DNA of 64,000 nucleotides, taken from NCBI GenBank assembly GCA_963720645.1, contig CAVRFX010000013.1, forward strand, positions 434,001 through 498,000, written 5' to 3'. Position 1 is the stretch's first letter. Each line of letters starts with the position of its first letter. A program made the translations under genes and the position numbers. This DNA comes from RYN-230 sp963720645 (lineage in GTDB: Bacteria; Actinomycetota; Actinomycetes; Streptosporangiales; Streptosporangiaceae). Under the pieces are notes generated by a model that did not search any database, had not been told where the DNA came from, and worked only from the letters and a program-made list of their open reading frames with translations. Shown here piece by piece: positions 20,242 to 29,313 of the stretch.

Positions 20242-21143
20242 GACTCGATGGTAGCCAGTGCCCCGGCGGCCAGGTCCGCCCCGGGACCGGCGTCCAGCCA
20301 GATCACCCGCGGGTCGCGGCGGAACCAGGACTCCTGGCGGCGGGCGAACCGCCGGGTCGCCTTGACCGTCTGGTCGCGGGCCTCGTCCTCGCCGTGCTCC
20401 CCGGCCAGGAACCCCAGCACCTGGGCGTAGCCCAGTGCCTGGCTGGCCGTCCGGCCCTCGCGCAGCCCCGCCTGCTCCAGGCCGCGCACCTCGTCCACCA
20501 GGCCCGCCTGCCACATCCGCGCGACCCGGACCGCGATACGGCGGTCCAGCTCGGCGCGGCTGACCCGCAGCCCGATCTGCACCGCGGGGTACAGCGACTC
20601 ATACCGCGGCAGCGTCGCGGTGAACGGCTGCCCGGACAGCTCGATGACTTCCAGCGCCCGGACGATCCGGCGGCCGTTGCTGGGCAGGATGCCCGCGGCC
20701 GCTCCCGGGTCGAGTGCGGCCAGCCTCGCGTGCAGCTCCGCCGGGCCCCGCGCGGCCAGCTCGGCCTCCAGCCGCTCGCGGACCGCCGGGTCGGTGCCCG
20801 GGAAGTTCAGGTCGTCCAGGGCGGCCCGCAGGTACAGCCCGGACCCCCCGGTCAGGATCGGGACACGGCCGCGGGCCGTGACCGCGGCGATGGCGTCCCG
20901 CGCCATCCGCTGGTACTCGGCCACGTTCGCCGGGTAGCGCACGTCCCACACGTCGAGCAGATGATGCGGGATGCCCTGGCGCTCGGCCACCGTGAGCTTG
21001 GCGGTGCCGATGTCCATCCCCCGGTACAGCTGCATCGAGTCGGCGTTGATGACCTCGCCGCCGAGGTCACGGGCCAGCCGCAGGGCGAGATCGGACTTGC
21101 CGGCCGCGGTCGGGCCGAGCACCGCGATCACCGGGTCTGCCAT
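20217..21143 (-). CDS. miaA: tRNA dimethylallyltransferase
   Basis: Adds the dimethylallyl group to N6 of A37 in tRNAs reading UNN codons. P-loop GPTAAGKSD (residues 10-18), followed by INADSMQLYRGMDIGTAK, HHLLDVWD and the GGSGLYLRA segment; 308 residues, normal length. MiaB, encoded 0.9 kb upstream on the same strand, performs the following methylthiolation of the same nucleotide. A 13-base tandem repeat precedes the gene. Confidence 0.96.
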   Translation of the reverse strand: MADPVIAVLGPTAAGKSDLALRLARDLGGEVINADSMQLYRGMDIGTAKLTVAERQGIPHHLLDVWDVRYPANVAEYQRMARDAIAAVTARGRVPILTGGSGLYLRAALDDLNFPGTDPAVRERLEAELAARGPAELHARLAALDPGAAAGILPSNGRRIVRALEVIELSGQPFTATLPRYESLYPAVQIGLRVSRAELDRRIAVRVARMWQAGLVDEVRGLEQAGLREGRTASQALGYAQVLGFLAGEHGEDEARDQTVKATRRFARRQESWFRRDPRVIWLDAGPGADLAAGALATIESCRPPRVH

Positions 21144-21196
21144 CCGCCCAGTCTGTCACCGGGCGGGCGGGCCGGGACCAGTCCCGGCCCGCCCGC

Positions 21197-21274
21197 CCCC
21201 GTGCTGATACACCGTGCTGATGCACCGTGCCGCTACACCGTGCTGCGACACCGTGCTGCGACACCGTGCTGGCT
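21197..21274. repeat. Six tandem 13-base repeats upstream of miaA
   Basis: Unit CACCGTGCTGCGA. Copies start at 21197 (degenerate), 21210, 21223, 21236, 21249 and 21262; the copies at 21236 and 21249 are identical and the others differ at one to three positions, mainly in the last four bases. The core CCGTGCTG is kept in five of six. It lies between the 3' end of the DUF4232 gene and the miaA start, with the miaA side about 55 bases from the start codon. Confidence 0.9.
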
Positions 21275-21335
21275 ACCCCCGCGCTGGCCGGCCTGGGCGC
21301 CTGCTGGAGCCGGGGGCCGGCCGGGTCAGGCCCGG

Positions 21336-21895
21336 CTACAGGTGGCCGCGGCCCGGCGCGACCCGCTGGACCCGCAGGTAGACCAGGCCCGGGCGGGAGC
21401 AGGCCAGGAAGCGCAGCCGGACGAACTTCGCCAGGACCCGGTTCGGCGCGATGACGTGCAGGCCACGGGCGTGCGCCGCCGGCACATCTGGCGGGAGAAG
21501 ACCGTGACGTCAGTGATCCGCAGCGTCGCGTGGGCGGTCCAGCGCGGCCGCAGGACCACCACCCGCAGCCGGGTCCCGGGCACCCAGGCCGCCGGGCTGC
21601 CCAGCTGCCGCCCGTGCCGGTTCACCGCGGAGACGCCCGGGAACCCGGCCATGTAGCAGGTCCGGCGGGTCCGGTTGGTGAACCTCAGCAGATAGGTGAA
21701 GCTGCCCGCGGCGCCGCTGCCCCGGCTCACCGAGAACCGGAGGTCGGCCCGGGCGCAGTTCGGGATGACCGCCGCCCGCGCGGAGTGCGCGGGGGTGGCC
21801 GGGGCCGCCGAGGCGGCCGTCGCGGTCAGCGCCGTGGTGCTGGCCATCGCCAGGGCTACGGCCGCCCGGCGGACGGTACTCACGGAAAAATACAT
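21336..21895 (-). CDS. Secreted DUF4232 protein, one frameshift
   Basis: Exported protein of unknown function. Sec-type signal peptide at residues 1-30 (VRRAAVALAMASTTALTATA, cleavage near ASA-AP). The DUF4232 beta-sandwich has Cys before DLRFSV, RRTCYMAGFPGVSAV and, in the other frame, LRFLACSRPGLVYLRVQ. A missing base near 21480 in the CGGCGGCGC stretch shifts the frame; restored, the protein ends LRVQRVAPGRGHL at 21336 and is about 186 residues. ATG preceded by AAGGGGGA. DUF4232 proteins are mostly secreted actinobacterial proteins. Confidence 0.8.
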
Positions 21896-21914
21896 CGAAA
21901 TCCCCCTTGGTGAT

Positions 21915-21933
21915 GGCGGCCCCGTAGGCCGCC
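21915..21933 (-). terminator. Hairpin after miaB
   Basis: GGCGGCC / GGCCGCC, a 7-bp perfect stem with a CCGTA loop, about 90 bases downstream of the miaB stop and 20 bases before the DUF4232 start. It may terminate miaB or lie in the DUF4232 leader. Confidence 0.45.
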
Positions 21934-22020
21934 CACCTGTGAAGACGCAGGTCCCGGGGGCAGGGTTGAGCAGGCTGACCGGCTCGGCGGGTCAGGCTGG
22001 CGCGCGGCGCGCGGGCGCGG

Positions 22021-23484
22021 TCAGGCGGGGCGGCCGACGGCGGGCATGCCGAGGGAGACCGCGGGCGCCCGCCCGGCGTCCGCCGGGCCGCCCAGGCCGT
22101 TCTGGCGGGCCTGCCAGGCGTCTCCCCCGCGGGTCCGCCGGACCGACCGGGGCCGACCGTCAGCGACCAGGTAGTGCGGCGCGGCCCGGGTCACGGTGGT
22201 GGTCACCAGGTCACCGGGCCGCGGGCTGGTGTCACCCGGCGCGAAGTGCACCAGGCGGTTGTCCCGGGCCCGCCCGGACAGCCGGTGCGTGGCGCCGTCC
22301 TTGCGGCCCTCACCCTCGGCCACCAGCACCTCGACCTCGCGGCCGGTGAACGCCTCATTCTCGGCCAGCGACACGTCCTCGACCAGCGCGGCGAGCCGCT
22401 GATACCGCTCGGCGACCACCCCGGCGGGGACCTGCCCGTCCATCACGGCCGCCGGCGTGCCCGGGCGCGGGGAGTACTGGAACGTGAACGCCCCGGCGAA
22501 ACGGGCCGCCCGGACCAGGTCGAGGGTGTCCTCGAAGTCACGGTCGGTCTCGCCGGGGAAGCCCACGATGATGTCGGTCGTGATGGCGGCGTCCGGCATG
22601 GCCGCCCGGACCCGGTCCAGGATGGCCAGGTACTTCTCCCGCCGGTAGGCGCGGCGCATGGCCCGCAGCACCGCGTCGGACCCGGACTGCAGGGGCATGT
22701 GCAGCTGCGGCATCACGTTCGGGGTCTCGGCCATGGCGGCGATCACGTCGTCGGTGAAGTCCCGCGGGTGCGGCGAGGTGAAGCGCACCCGCTCCAGCCC
22801 CGGGATGCCGCCGCAGGCGCGGAGCAGCTTGCCGAACGCCAGCCGGTCGCCGAAACCCACGCCGTAGGAGTTCACGTTCTGCCCGAGCAGGGTCACCTCG
22901 ACGACACCATCGTCCGCCAGCGCCCGGACCTCGGCCAGCACGTCACCCGGCCGCCGGTCCTCCTCGCGCCCGCGCAGGCTGGGCACGATGCAGAAGGTGC
23001 AGGTGTTGTTGCAGCCAACCGAGATGGCCACCCAGGCGGAGTAGCTCGACTCGCGGCGGGCCGGCAGGACTGAGGGGAACCGCTCCAGCGACTCGGCGAT
23101 CTCCACCTGCGCGGCCTCCTGCACCCGCGCCCGTTCCAGCAGGGCGGGGAGGGAGCCGATATTGTGCGTGCCGAACACGACATCGACCCAGGGCGCCCGC
23201 TCGGCGATGCCGGCCCGGTCCTTCTGGGCCAGGCAGCCGCCCACGGCGATCTGCATCCCCGGCCGGGACTGTTTCACCGGCAGCAGGTGGCCCAGGTTGC
23301 CGTAAAGCCGGTTATCGGCGTTCTCGCGGACCGCGCAGGTGTTGAATACCACCACGTCCGCGGGTTCCCCGCTGGGGGCCCGCTGATAACCAGCATCTTC
23401 GAGCAGCCCAGCCAGCCGCTCGGAGTCGTGCATGTTCATCTGGCACCCGTAGGTGCGTATCTGATAGGTGCGGGAGACGCTCAT
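22021..23484 (-). CDS. miaB: tRNA-2-methylthio-N6-dimethylallyladenosine synthase MiaB
   Basis: Radical SAM methylthiotransferase acting on i6A37 in tRNA. UPF0004 domain with its cluster cysteines (RTYGCQMNMHDSERLAGLL, FNTCAVRE, GGCLAQ), radical SAM motif CNNTCTFC, and a C-terminal TRAM domain. Start placed at the ATG giving MSVSRTYQIRTYGC; an upstream ATG (23517) is in frame but lies within a 17-base direct repeat. About 30 residues after TRAM are unconserved. It partners functionally with MiaA. Confidence 0.95.
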   Translation of the reverse strand: MSVSRTYQIRTYGCQMNMHDSERLAGLLEDAGYQRAPSGEPADVVVFNTCAVRENADNRLYGNLGHLLPVKQSRPGMQIAVGGCLAQKDRAGIAERAPWVDVVFGTHNIGSLPALLERARVQEAAQVEIAESLERFPSVLPARRESSYSAWVAISVGCNNTCTFCIVPSLRGREEDRRPGDVLAEVRALADDGVVEVTLLGQNVNSYGVGFGDRLAFGKLLRACGGIPGLERVRFTSPHPRDFTDDVIAAMAETPNVMPQLHMPLQSGSDAVLRAMRRAYRREKYLAILDRVRAAMPDAAITTDIIVGFPGETDRDFEDTLDLVRAARFAGAFTFQYSPRPGTPAAVMDGQVPAGVVAERYQRLAALVEDVSLAENEAFTGREVEVLVAEGEGRKDGATHRLSGRARDNRLVHFAPGDTSPRPGDLVTTTVTRAAPHYLVADGRPRSVRRTRGGDAWQARQNGLGGPADAGRAPAVSLGMPAVGRPA

Positions 23485-23512
23485 TTCGCATCCGAGGGTA
23501 CGCGCACTGCTG

Positions 23513-23560
23513 GGCATGTCCGGAATCTCCCGGGGAGCCCCCTGGCATGTCCGGAATCTC
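23513..23560. repeat. 17-base direct repeat in the miaB / S9 peptidase divergent region
   Basis: GGCATGTCCGGAATCTC occurs at 23513-23529 and 23544-23560, 31 bases apart start to start, about three helical turns. It lies directly between the two divergent genes, a position suited to a shared operator. Confidence 0.85.
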
Positions 23561-23596
23561 TCGTGGCAGACCCGCGAATGGTAGACGATATCCCCT

Positions 23597-26006
23597 ATGA
23601 CAGACAGCGTTTCAGCACCCCGGATCCCCTACGGCGCCTGGCCCTCCCCCATCACCGCGGCCGACGTGGCCAAGGGCCAGGTGCTGATCTCCTACCCCAT
23701 GGTGACCGGAGCTGACGTCTGGTGGCAGGAGGGCCGCCCGGATGAGGGTGGCCGGGTGACGGTGGTGCGCTGTGACGCGGATGGAAAGCAGCGGGCCGTG
23801 CTGCCCGCGCCCTGGAACGCGCGGAGCCGGGTGCATGAATACGGCGGGCGGGCTTACCTGCCGGTGCCCGGCCGGCCCGCGGACGGCCAGGGCGGGCCAG
23901 CAGGCCCGGCGGTGGTTTTTGCGAACTATGCGGATCAGCGGCTCTACCTGGTGCCCGGCCCGGACGGGGACGCGGGGGCGGAGGGGGAACGCGCGGACGC
24001 GCGGGCGCGCTGCCATGGCGGGACGCGCGGATGCGGTTGTCCCGGTCCCGCTGACCCCGGCGCCCGCGGATGAGGCCCCGGCCGTGCTGCGCTTTGCGGA
24101 CTTCATCCTGTCGGCGGATGGCCGGGAGATCTGGTGTGTCCAGGAACGGCACGAAGGCGGCAAGGTCACCCGCAGCCTGGTGGCCGTGCCGCTGGACGGG
24201 AGTGCGGCTGAGGACCCCGCGGCGGTCCGCGAACTGGTCAGCGGCCCGGATTTTTTTGCCTTTCCGACATTGTCACCGGATGGGAGCAGGCTGGCCTGGA
24301 TCTGCTGGAATCATCCCCGGATGCCCTGGGACGGGACCGAATTGCGGGTGGCCCAGATTTCTGATGGCGTGCTGGGGCGCGGGCGGCTGGTTAAGGGCGG
24401 GATGAGAGAGTCCGTGCTGGCGCCGGTGTGGCGCGACGAGACCAGCCTGTACGTGGTCTCGGACTGGCCCGGCTGGTGGAACGTGTACCAGGTTGGCCTG
24501 GTCGGCGAGCCGGCCCAGGCGCTGTACCCGGCTGAGGAGGAGTTCGCCGAGCCGTTGTGGCAGCTGGGCGGCCGGCCTTACGCGGCGCTGGGCGACGGGC
24601 GGCTCGCCGTGCTGCACGGCCAGGGCGGCATGCGGCTGGGCCTGCTCGATCCGGAGACCGGCGAGCTCGCGGACCTCGAGCTGCCGTTCCAGGAATTCGT
24701 GTCCGGCGTGTCCGCGGACGGGACCACGATCGTGGCGGTGGCCGGCGGCCCGCAGACCCCGCTGTCGGTGGTCAGGATCGACGCGGCGAGCGGGAAAACG
24801 GAGGTGCTGCGCCGGGAATCGGAGGAGATTCCCGCGGCCGGGTACCTGCCGGTGCCGAGCCAGGTCCGGCTGGAGGGCCAGTACGGCCGCAACGTCCACG
24901 CGCTGGTGTACCCGCCGACGCACCCGGACGCGGTGGCCCCGGACGGGGAACTGCCGCCCTACATCGTCTGGGCCCACGGCGGGCCGACTTCCCACGTGAT
25001 CGGCCTGCTCGACCTGGAGAAGGCGTATTTCACCAGCCGCGGCATCGGCGTCATCGACGTGAACTACGGGGGCTCCACCGGCTACGGCCGCAGCTACCGG
25101 GAGCGGCTGCGCATGCAGTGGGGCGTGGTGGACGTGGAGGACGCGGTGGCCGCCGGGCTGGCCCTGGCCGGCCAGCACGAGGCCGATCCGGACCGCCTCG
25201 GGATCCGCGGCGCGTCGGCGGGCGGCTGGACGGCACTGGCCGCCGTCACCACGCACGCCGCCAGGCACCGGGTGTTCAGCGCGGCGGCGTCTTATTTCGG
25301 GGTGGCTGATCTCCGCGAGTTCGCGGCCGAGACCCACGACTTCGAGTCGCACTACCTGGATGGCCTGATCGGCCCGCTGCCGGGGTTCGAGTACGTGTAC
25401 GCGGAGCGGTCCCCCGCCGGTCACGTGACCGACGCCACCTGCCCGGTTCTCCTGCTGCAGGGCCTGGACGACCCGATCGTGCCACCGCGGCAGGCCGAGA
25501 GCATCGCGGCCGACCTGTCCGCCCACGGCATCCGGCACGCGCTGCTCACGTTCAAGGGCGAGTCGCACGGCTTCCGCCGCGCGGAGACGATCATCGCGGC
25601 GCTGGAGGCGGAGCTGTCGTTCTACGGGCAGGTGCTCGGCTTCACCCCGCCCGGCATCCCCCGGCTGCCGGTGACCGATCCGGGGAAGATGACCCAGGAG
25701 GCCATGGCGGCTCAGGCCGGCGCTGATGCCGGTGCCGGTGCTGAAGCGGGCGCCGGTGCCGGTGCTGAAGCCGACGCAGGTGCCGGTGCTGAAGCCGGCG
25801 CGGGCGCTGAAGCGGGCGCGGCTGCCGGTGCTGCGGGCAGCGCGGGCGCCACGGCCGCTGCCCCGGCCCAGGAAGCAGCCCAGGCCGTCCAGGGGCGTGG
25901 CAGGTCCAGGAGGAGAAGGGCAGCTGCGGGGAAAGGGCCAGGGCCGCAGGGGGAAACGCCCGCCGGGCCAGGCCAGTCGGCGACGGTGGCCAACTCCGCG
26001 AGCTGA
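23597..26006 (+). CDS. S9 family prolyl oligopeptidase-type serine peptidase, one frameshift
   Basis: Cytoplasmic peptidase of the dipeptidyl-aminopeptidase/acylaminoacyl-peptidase group: a beta-propeller followed by an alpha/beta-hydrolase domain. Catalytic Ser is in GIRGASAGGWTALAA, Asp in LLLQGLDDPIVPP and His in KGESHGFRR. One extra base in the G-rich stretch at about 23960-24010 separates the first frame (23597 on) from the second (to 26006); corrected length is about 802 residues. After the hydrolase domain there is an unusual Ala/Gly/Glu tail of about 90 residues with an eight-residue repeat, then a basic RGRSRRRR patch. No signal peptide is seen. Confidence 0.88.
25731..25795 (+). repeat. 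24-base coding repeat in the S9 peptidase tail
   Basis: The 17-mer GGTGCCGGTGCTGAAGC recurs at 25731, 25755 and 25779, exactly 24 bases apart, encoding an AGAGAEAG-like eight-residue unit. Degenerate copies continue to about 25830. Confidence 0.9.
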
Positions 26007-26029
26007 CCGCCCGTCAGCGGGCGAATGCG

Positions 26030-27766
26030 TCAGCGGGCGAATTCGGTGGCACGCGATTCGCGCACGACGGTGACCCGGATCTGCCCCGGGTAGGTGAGCT
26101 CCTCCTCGACCTGCTTGGCCACATCCCGCGCGATCACCTGGGCCTGGATGTCGTCCACCCGCTCCGGCTTGACCATGACCCGGATCTCCCGGCCCGCCTG
26201 CATGGCGAACACCTTCTCGACCCCCGGCTGGGCCGTGGCGATCTGCTCCAGCCGCTCCAGCCGCTTCACATAGGCCTCCAGGGACTCACGCCGGGCGCCG
26301 GGGCGGCCGCCGCTGATCGCGTCGGCGGCCTGGGTGAGCACGGCCTCGACCGTGCGGACCTCGACCTCGTTGTGGTGGGCCTCGATGGCGTGCACCACAT
26401 CCGCGGGCTCGCCGTAGCGCCGGGCGATCTCCGCGCCGATCAGGGCGTGGCTGCCCTCGACCTCGTGCGTCAGGGCCTTCCCCACGTCGTGCAGCACCGT
26501 GCAACGTTTCAGCAGGGCCGGGTCCATCCCGAGCTCGCTGGCCATCATGCCGGCGATGTGCGCGGACTCGACCAGGTGGCGGAGCACGTTCTGGCCGTAG
26601 GACGTGCGGTAGCGCAGCCGGCCGAGCAGCGTGACCAGCTCCGGGTGCAGGTCGGTGATGGACAGCTCCACCAGCGCGTCCTCACCCGCGCGCACGCACA
26701 GCTGCTCCACCTCGCCCTTGCTGCGCTCGTAGGCTTCCTCGATCCGCTGCGGGTGGATCCGGCCGTCCAGGACGAGCCGTTCCAGGGTGAGCCGTCCCAC
26801 CTCGCGGCGCACCGGGTCGAAGCAGGAGAGCAGGACCGCCTCGGGTGTGTCATCGATGATGAGGTTGACCCCGGTGACGGACTCGAAGGCCCGGATGTTC
26901 CGGCCTTCGCGGCCGATGATCCGGCCCTTCATCTCGTCGCCCGGAAGGTGCAGGACGGAGACGACTGACTCGCTGGTCTGCTCGCTGGCGACCCGCTGGA
27001 TGGCCAGGGTCACGATCCGCCGGGCCCGCTCCTCACCATCCCGCCGCGCGGCGGTCTCGGTCTCCCGGACCAGCAGCGCCGCCTCGCGCTTGGCCTGGTT
27101 CTGGATGCCCGCGACCAGCTCCGCCTTGGCCTGATCCGCGGTCAGCCCGGCGGCCTGCTCGAGCACCTGGCGGCGTTCCTCGTCCAGCCGGTCCAGGTCA
27201 GCGCGCCGGGTCTCCAGGTCGCGGCGGAGCTGGTCCAGGCCCTCCGAACGTTCCTCCAGCTTCCCGAACTCAGCGTCCAGCCGGCTTTCCCGCTCGGCCA
27301 GGCGGGCCTCGCGCCGCTCAAGGTCGGCGCGGAGTTCCCGGGCCTCCGTCCGGGCCGCGCGCAGTTCCTCATCGGCGTCCCGGCTGGCCTGGGCGGCCTT
27401 GTCCGCGGCCAGCCCGGCCTCGCGCATGATGGTGGCGGCGTCGTTTTCTGCCCGGCTCCGGACCTGCTCGGCCTCGTGGCCGGCTTGCTCCAGCGCCCGC
27501 TGGGCCGCGGCCGCCGCTTCCGCGCGGGCCGCCTCCGTGGCGGCCGCTCCTGGGCCGGCGGCTCCGGTGCCAGCGGCTCCGGTCCCAGCTGCTTCTGCGC
27601 CAGCCGCTTCGGCGCCAGCCGCTTCGGCCGGGACGGCGCCGGGCCTGGGCGACGGCGGCACGGCCGGCTGCTCCCGGCCCGGCTGCCTGCGCAGGACGAC
27701 GATGAGCGCGATCACGGCAGCCAGCAGCCCAACAGCCCCGATAACGAGAGAGATTGTGCTGCTCAT
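26030..27766 (-). CDS. rny: Ribonuclease Y
   Basis: Membrane-anchored endoribonuclease starting mRNA decay. Residues 1-30 form the anchor (MSSTISLVIGAVGLLAAVIA). Then follows an Ala/Gly/Glu repeat region (AEAAG units), a long coiled coil to about residue 260, a KH domain (MKGRIIGREGRNIRAFE) and an HD domain (LHDVGKALTHE, EAHHNEVE). About 578 residues. ATG at 27766 chosen over 27778 because GGGTG precedes it and the anchor begins at once. Co-occurrence of rny with rnj in one neighbourhood gives both RNA-decay nucleases. Confidence 0.95.
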   Translation of the reverse strand: MSSTISLVIGAVGLLAAVIALIVVLRRQPGREQPAVPPSPRPGAVPAEAAGAEAAGAEAAGTGAAGTGAAGPGAAATEAARAEAAAAAQRALEQAGHEAEQVRSRAENDAATIMREAGLAADKAAQASRDADEELRAARTEARELRADLERREARLAERESRLDAEFGKLEERSEGLDQLRRDLETRRADLDRLDEERRQVLEQAAGLTADQAKAELVAGIQNQAKREAALLVRETETAARRDGEERARRIVTLAIQRVASEQTSESVVSVLHLPGDEMKGRIIGREGRNIRAFESVTGVNLIIDDTPEAVLLSCFDPVRREVGRLTLERLVLDGRIHPQRIEEAYERSKGEVEQLCVRAGEDALVELSITDLHPELVTLLGRLRYRTSYGQNVLRHLVESAHIAGMMASELGMDPALLKRCTVLHDVGKALTHEVEGSHALIGAEIARRYGEPADVVHAIEAHHNEVEVRTVEAVLTQAADAISGGRPGARRESLEAYVKRLERLEQIATAQPGVEKVFAMQAGREIRVMVKPERVDDIQAQVIARDVAKQVEEELTYPGQIRVTVVRESRATEFAR

Positions 27767-28181
27767 GGCACACCCCAATCCTGCTCGCCGACCCCGGCAT
27801 CAGGGTGTGATGCCAGGGTGAAACCCTGCAGCGAGGGGTCATGCCCGCCATCTCCGGCCGCGGCGGGCGGCCGGTTGCACAGCCAACTCAGGACAGCGCG
27901 CGCCGCCACGATGCCTCGGCACCGGGCCAGCCCAGCTGGGCTACCCGGCCCTTCAGGCCCGGCCTGGCTGGCCAGTCCTGGCTGGTACGCCCGGCCGTCT
28001 CAGCCGGGCTGCACGGCCAGGCCACCCGGCCACCTGGCGAACCCGGCCCGGCCTGGCACAGCCAGCCCCGGCTGGCCGGCGAACCGGCCAGCCAGCCTGA
28101 ACCGGGCGGTCTAGTCCGGGCGGCCTAGCCAGGACCATCCGACCGATCCAGCCCGGCCACATCCAGCCCGGTCCGGCCCGA

Positions 28182-28424
28182 TCAGGTCCGGCCCGGTCTG
28201 GGGCACCTGGAGCACCAGGCGGTCATACCGGCCGGAGCGTTTGCGGCCTTTCGTGGAAAGCACGCGGACCTAAGTCCCGGCCGGGCCAGCTGGCCCGGCC
28301 GTCCTACGGCGGCCTGGCCGGGCCCCTGCGCAGGGGGCCCGATCGGGCCTCTTGGCCCGGATGAGCGTCCCCACCAGGGCCAGAACCATTCAAAGTCCGT
28401 GACCTTCAGGCGGCCACGGGCCAT
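28182..28424 (-). CDS. Possible short Trp-rich ORF (leader-like), low confidence
   Basis: An ATG frame of 80 codons beginning MARGRLKVTDFEWFWPWWGR, with Trp at codons 13, 15, 17 and 18. The rest is Gly/Pro-rich and runs through the hairpin array, so only the first 20-25 codons look distinctive. I do not recognise a family. If translated it might be a leader peptide, but no tryptophan gene is nearby and no U-tract follows the hairpins. Confidence 0.2.
   Translation of the reverse strand: MARGRLKVTDFEWFWPWWGRSSGPRGPIGPPAQGPGQAAVGRPGQLARPGLRSACFPRKAANAPAGMTAWCSRCPRPGRT
28278..28360 (-). other. Array of three GC hairpins
   Basis: A 24-base perfect palindrome at 28278-28301 (centre CCAGCTGG), an imperfect stem at 28320-28340 (GGGCCCC / GGGGGCCC) and a 6-bp stem at 28344-28359 (CGGGCC, TCTT loop, GGCCCG). 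All share GGGCC/GGCCC so alternative pairings are possible. Most simply a recX terminator region. Confidence 0.55.
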
Positions 28425-28548
28425 ATTTACTCATTTCATCCGCATGGCGCGGAGTAACACCTCGCTGCCGTGAGGTTAAGCGGAGATAACGTTTTGGGCA
28501 AGTAATCCGTTGCTATCGTCTTGATTCTTACCCACTGCAACTGACCGG

Positions 28549-29313
28549 CTACCAAGAATCCGCATCGGGGGTGAACGGGCCCTCTGGATGGGCTTGGGCC
28601 GGGTCTGCGTCGCCATCGGCAATGGTCAGAGCCATGTCGTCGAGATCGATCCCGGCCGCCGCGGCGTCGGCGCCTTCCTGGTCAAGGGCCTCACGGACCA
28701 CTCGGTAGGCGATCGGCGCCGGATAGCCCTTCCGGGCCAGCAACCCGACGAGGCGCCGGACCCGGGTGGGCAGCGGCTTGCCCCGGCTCGCGGCCAGGCC
28801 CTTGGCCACCAGCCGCCGCGCGGTGGCGACCTCGTCGGCGGGGTCGAGAGCGCTCACGGCCGCGCTGATGTCCTGGCCGTCGACGCCGCGCTGCTTGAGC
28901 TCAGCCGAGAGGGCCCGGCGGGCCAGCCCCCGCCCGTGATGCCTGGACTCGACCCAGGCCCGGGCGAAGGCTGCGTCGTCGATCAGGCCTACCTCGGCGA
29001 AGCGGGCCAGGACCGCGGCGGCCGCGTCGTCCGGGATGCCGCGGCGCTCCATAGCCTCCGCAAGCTGGGCCCGGGTGCGCGGCCGCCCGGTGAGCAGCCG
29101 GAGGCAGAGCTGCCGGGCCTGCTCCTCAGGATCCCGGACCGGTTCTGCCCCGGCGCCAGCTTCCCCGGCGCTGGCTGCCCCCGCTCCCGCCGTTCCGGCT
29201 CCCGGCGTCCCGGCCACCGCCATCCCGGCCGCGGCCGTCCCGGCGGCGGCATTCCCGGCCCCCGCCGGGGACCGGGACGCCGCACGCCGCTTCGTCGCCG
29301 GCCGGTCAGGCAC
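28549..29313 (-). CDS. recX: Recombination regulator RecX
   Basis: Binds RecA filaments and limits recombinase activity. The conserved core starts near residue 60 (EEQARQLCLRLLTGRPRTRA, DDAAFARAWVESRHHGRGLA, ELKQRGVDGQDI). The N-terminal 50-60 residues are an Ala/Gly repeat (GAGTAGAGAASAGEAGAGA). GTG at 29313 is chosen because it overlaps the recA stop by eight bases, fitting translational coupling; an in-frame start at 29406 would overlap recA by about 100 bases. Intact frame. Confidence 0.88.
   Translation of the reverse strand: MPDRPATKRRAASRSPAGAGNAAAGTAAAGMAVAGTPGAGTAGAGAASAGEAGAGAEPVRDPEEQARQLCLRLLTGRPRTRAQLAEAMERRGIPDDAAAAVLARFAEVGLIDDAAFARAWVESRHHGRGLARRALSAELKQRGVDGQDISAAVSALDPADEVATARRLVAKGLAASRGKPLPTRVRRLVGLLARKGYPAPIAYRVVREALDQEGADAAAAGIDLDDMALTIADGDADPAQAHPEGPFTPDADSW

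Larger units (their letters stand above)
27767..28548. other. Long intergenic region with hairpin array and Trp-rich mini-ORF
   Basis: About 780 bases between recX and rny. 27880-28200 is a monotone of GGCC/CCAGC words with no coding signal. 28278-28360 (minus strand order reversed) holds three GC hairpins. 28385-28548 is AT-richer and could carry a minus-strand promoter. A minus-strand mini-ORF begins at 28424. Confidence 0.6.

Noticed and set aside
21197..21274. 13-base repeats as a CRISPR array
   Set aside because: Units abut without spacers and there are no cas genes.
27880..28200. GGCC/CCAGC-rich stretch as a coding region or structured RNA
   Set aside because: All frames give Pro/Ala/Gly-rich text without a ribosome site, and the sequence is too monotone to support a specific fold.
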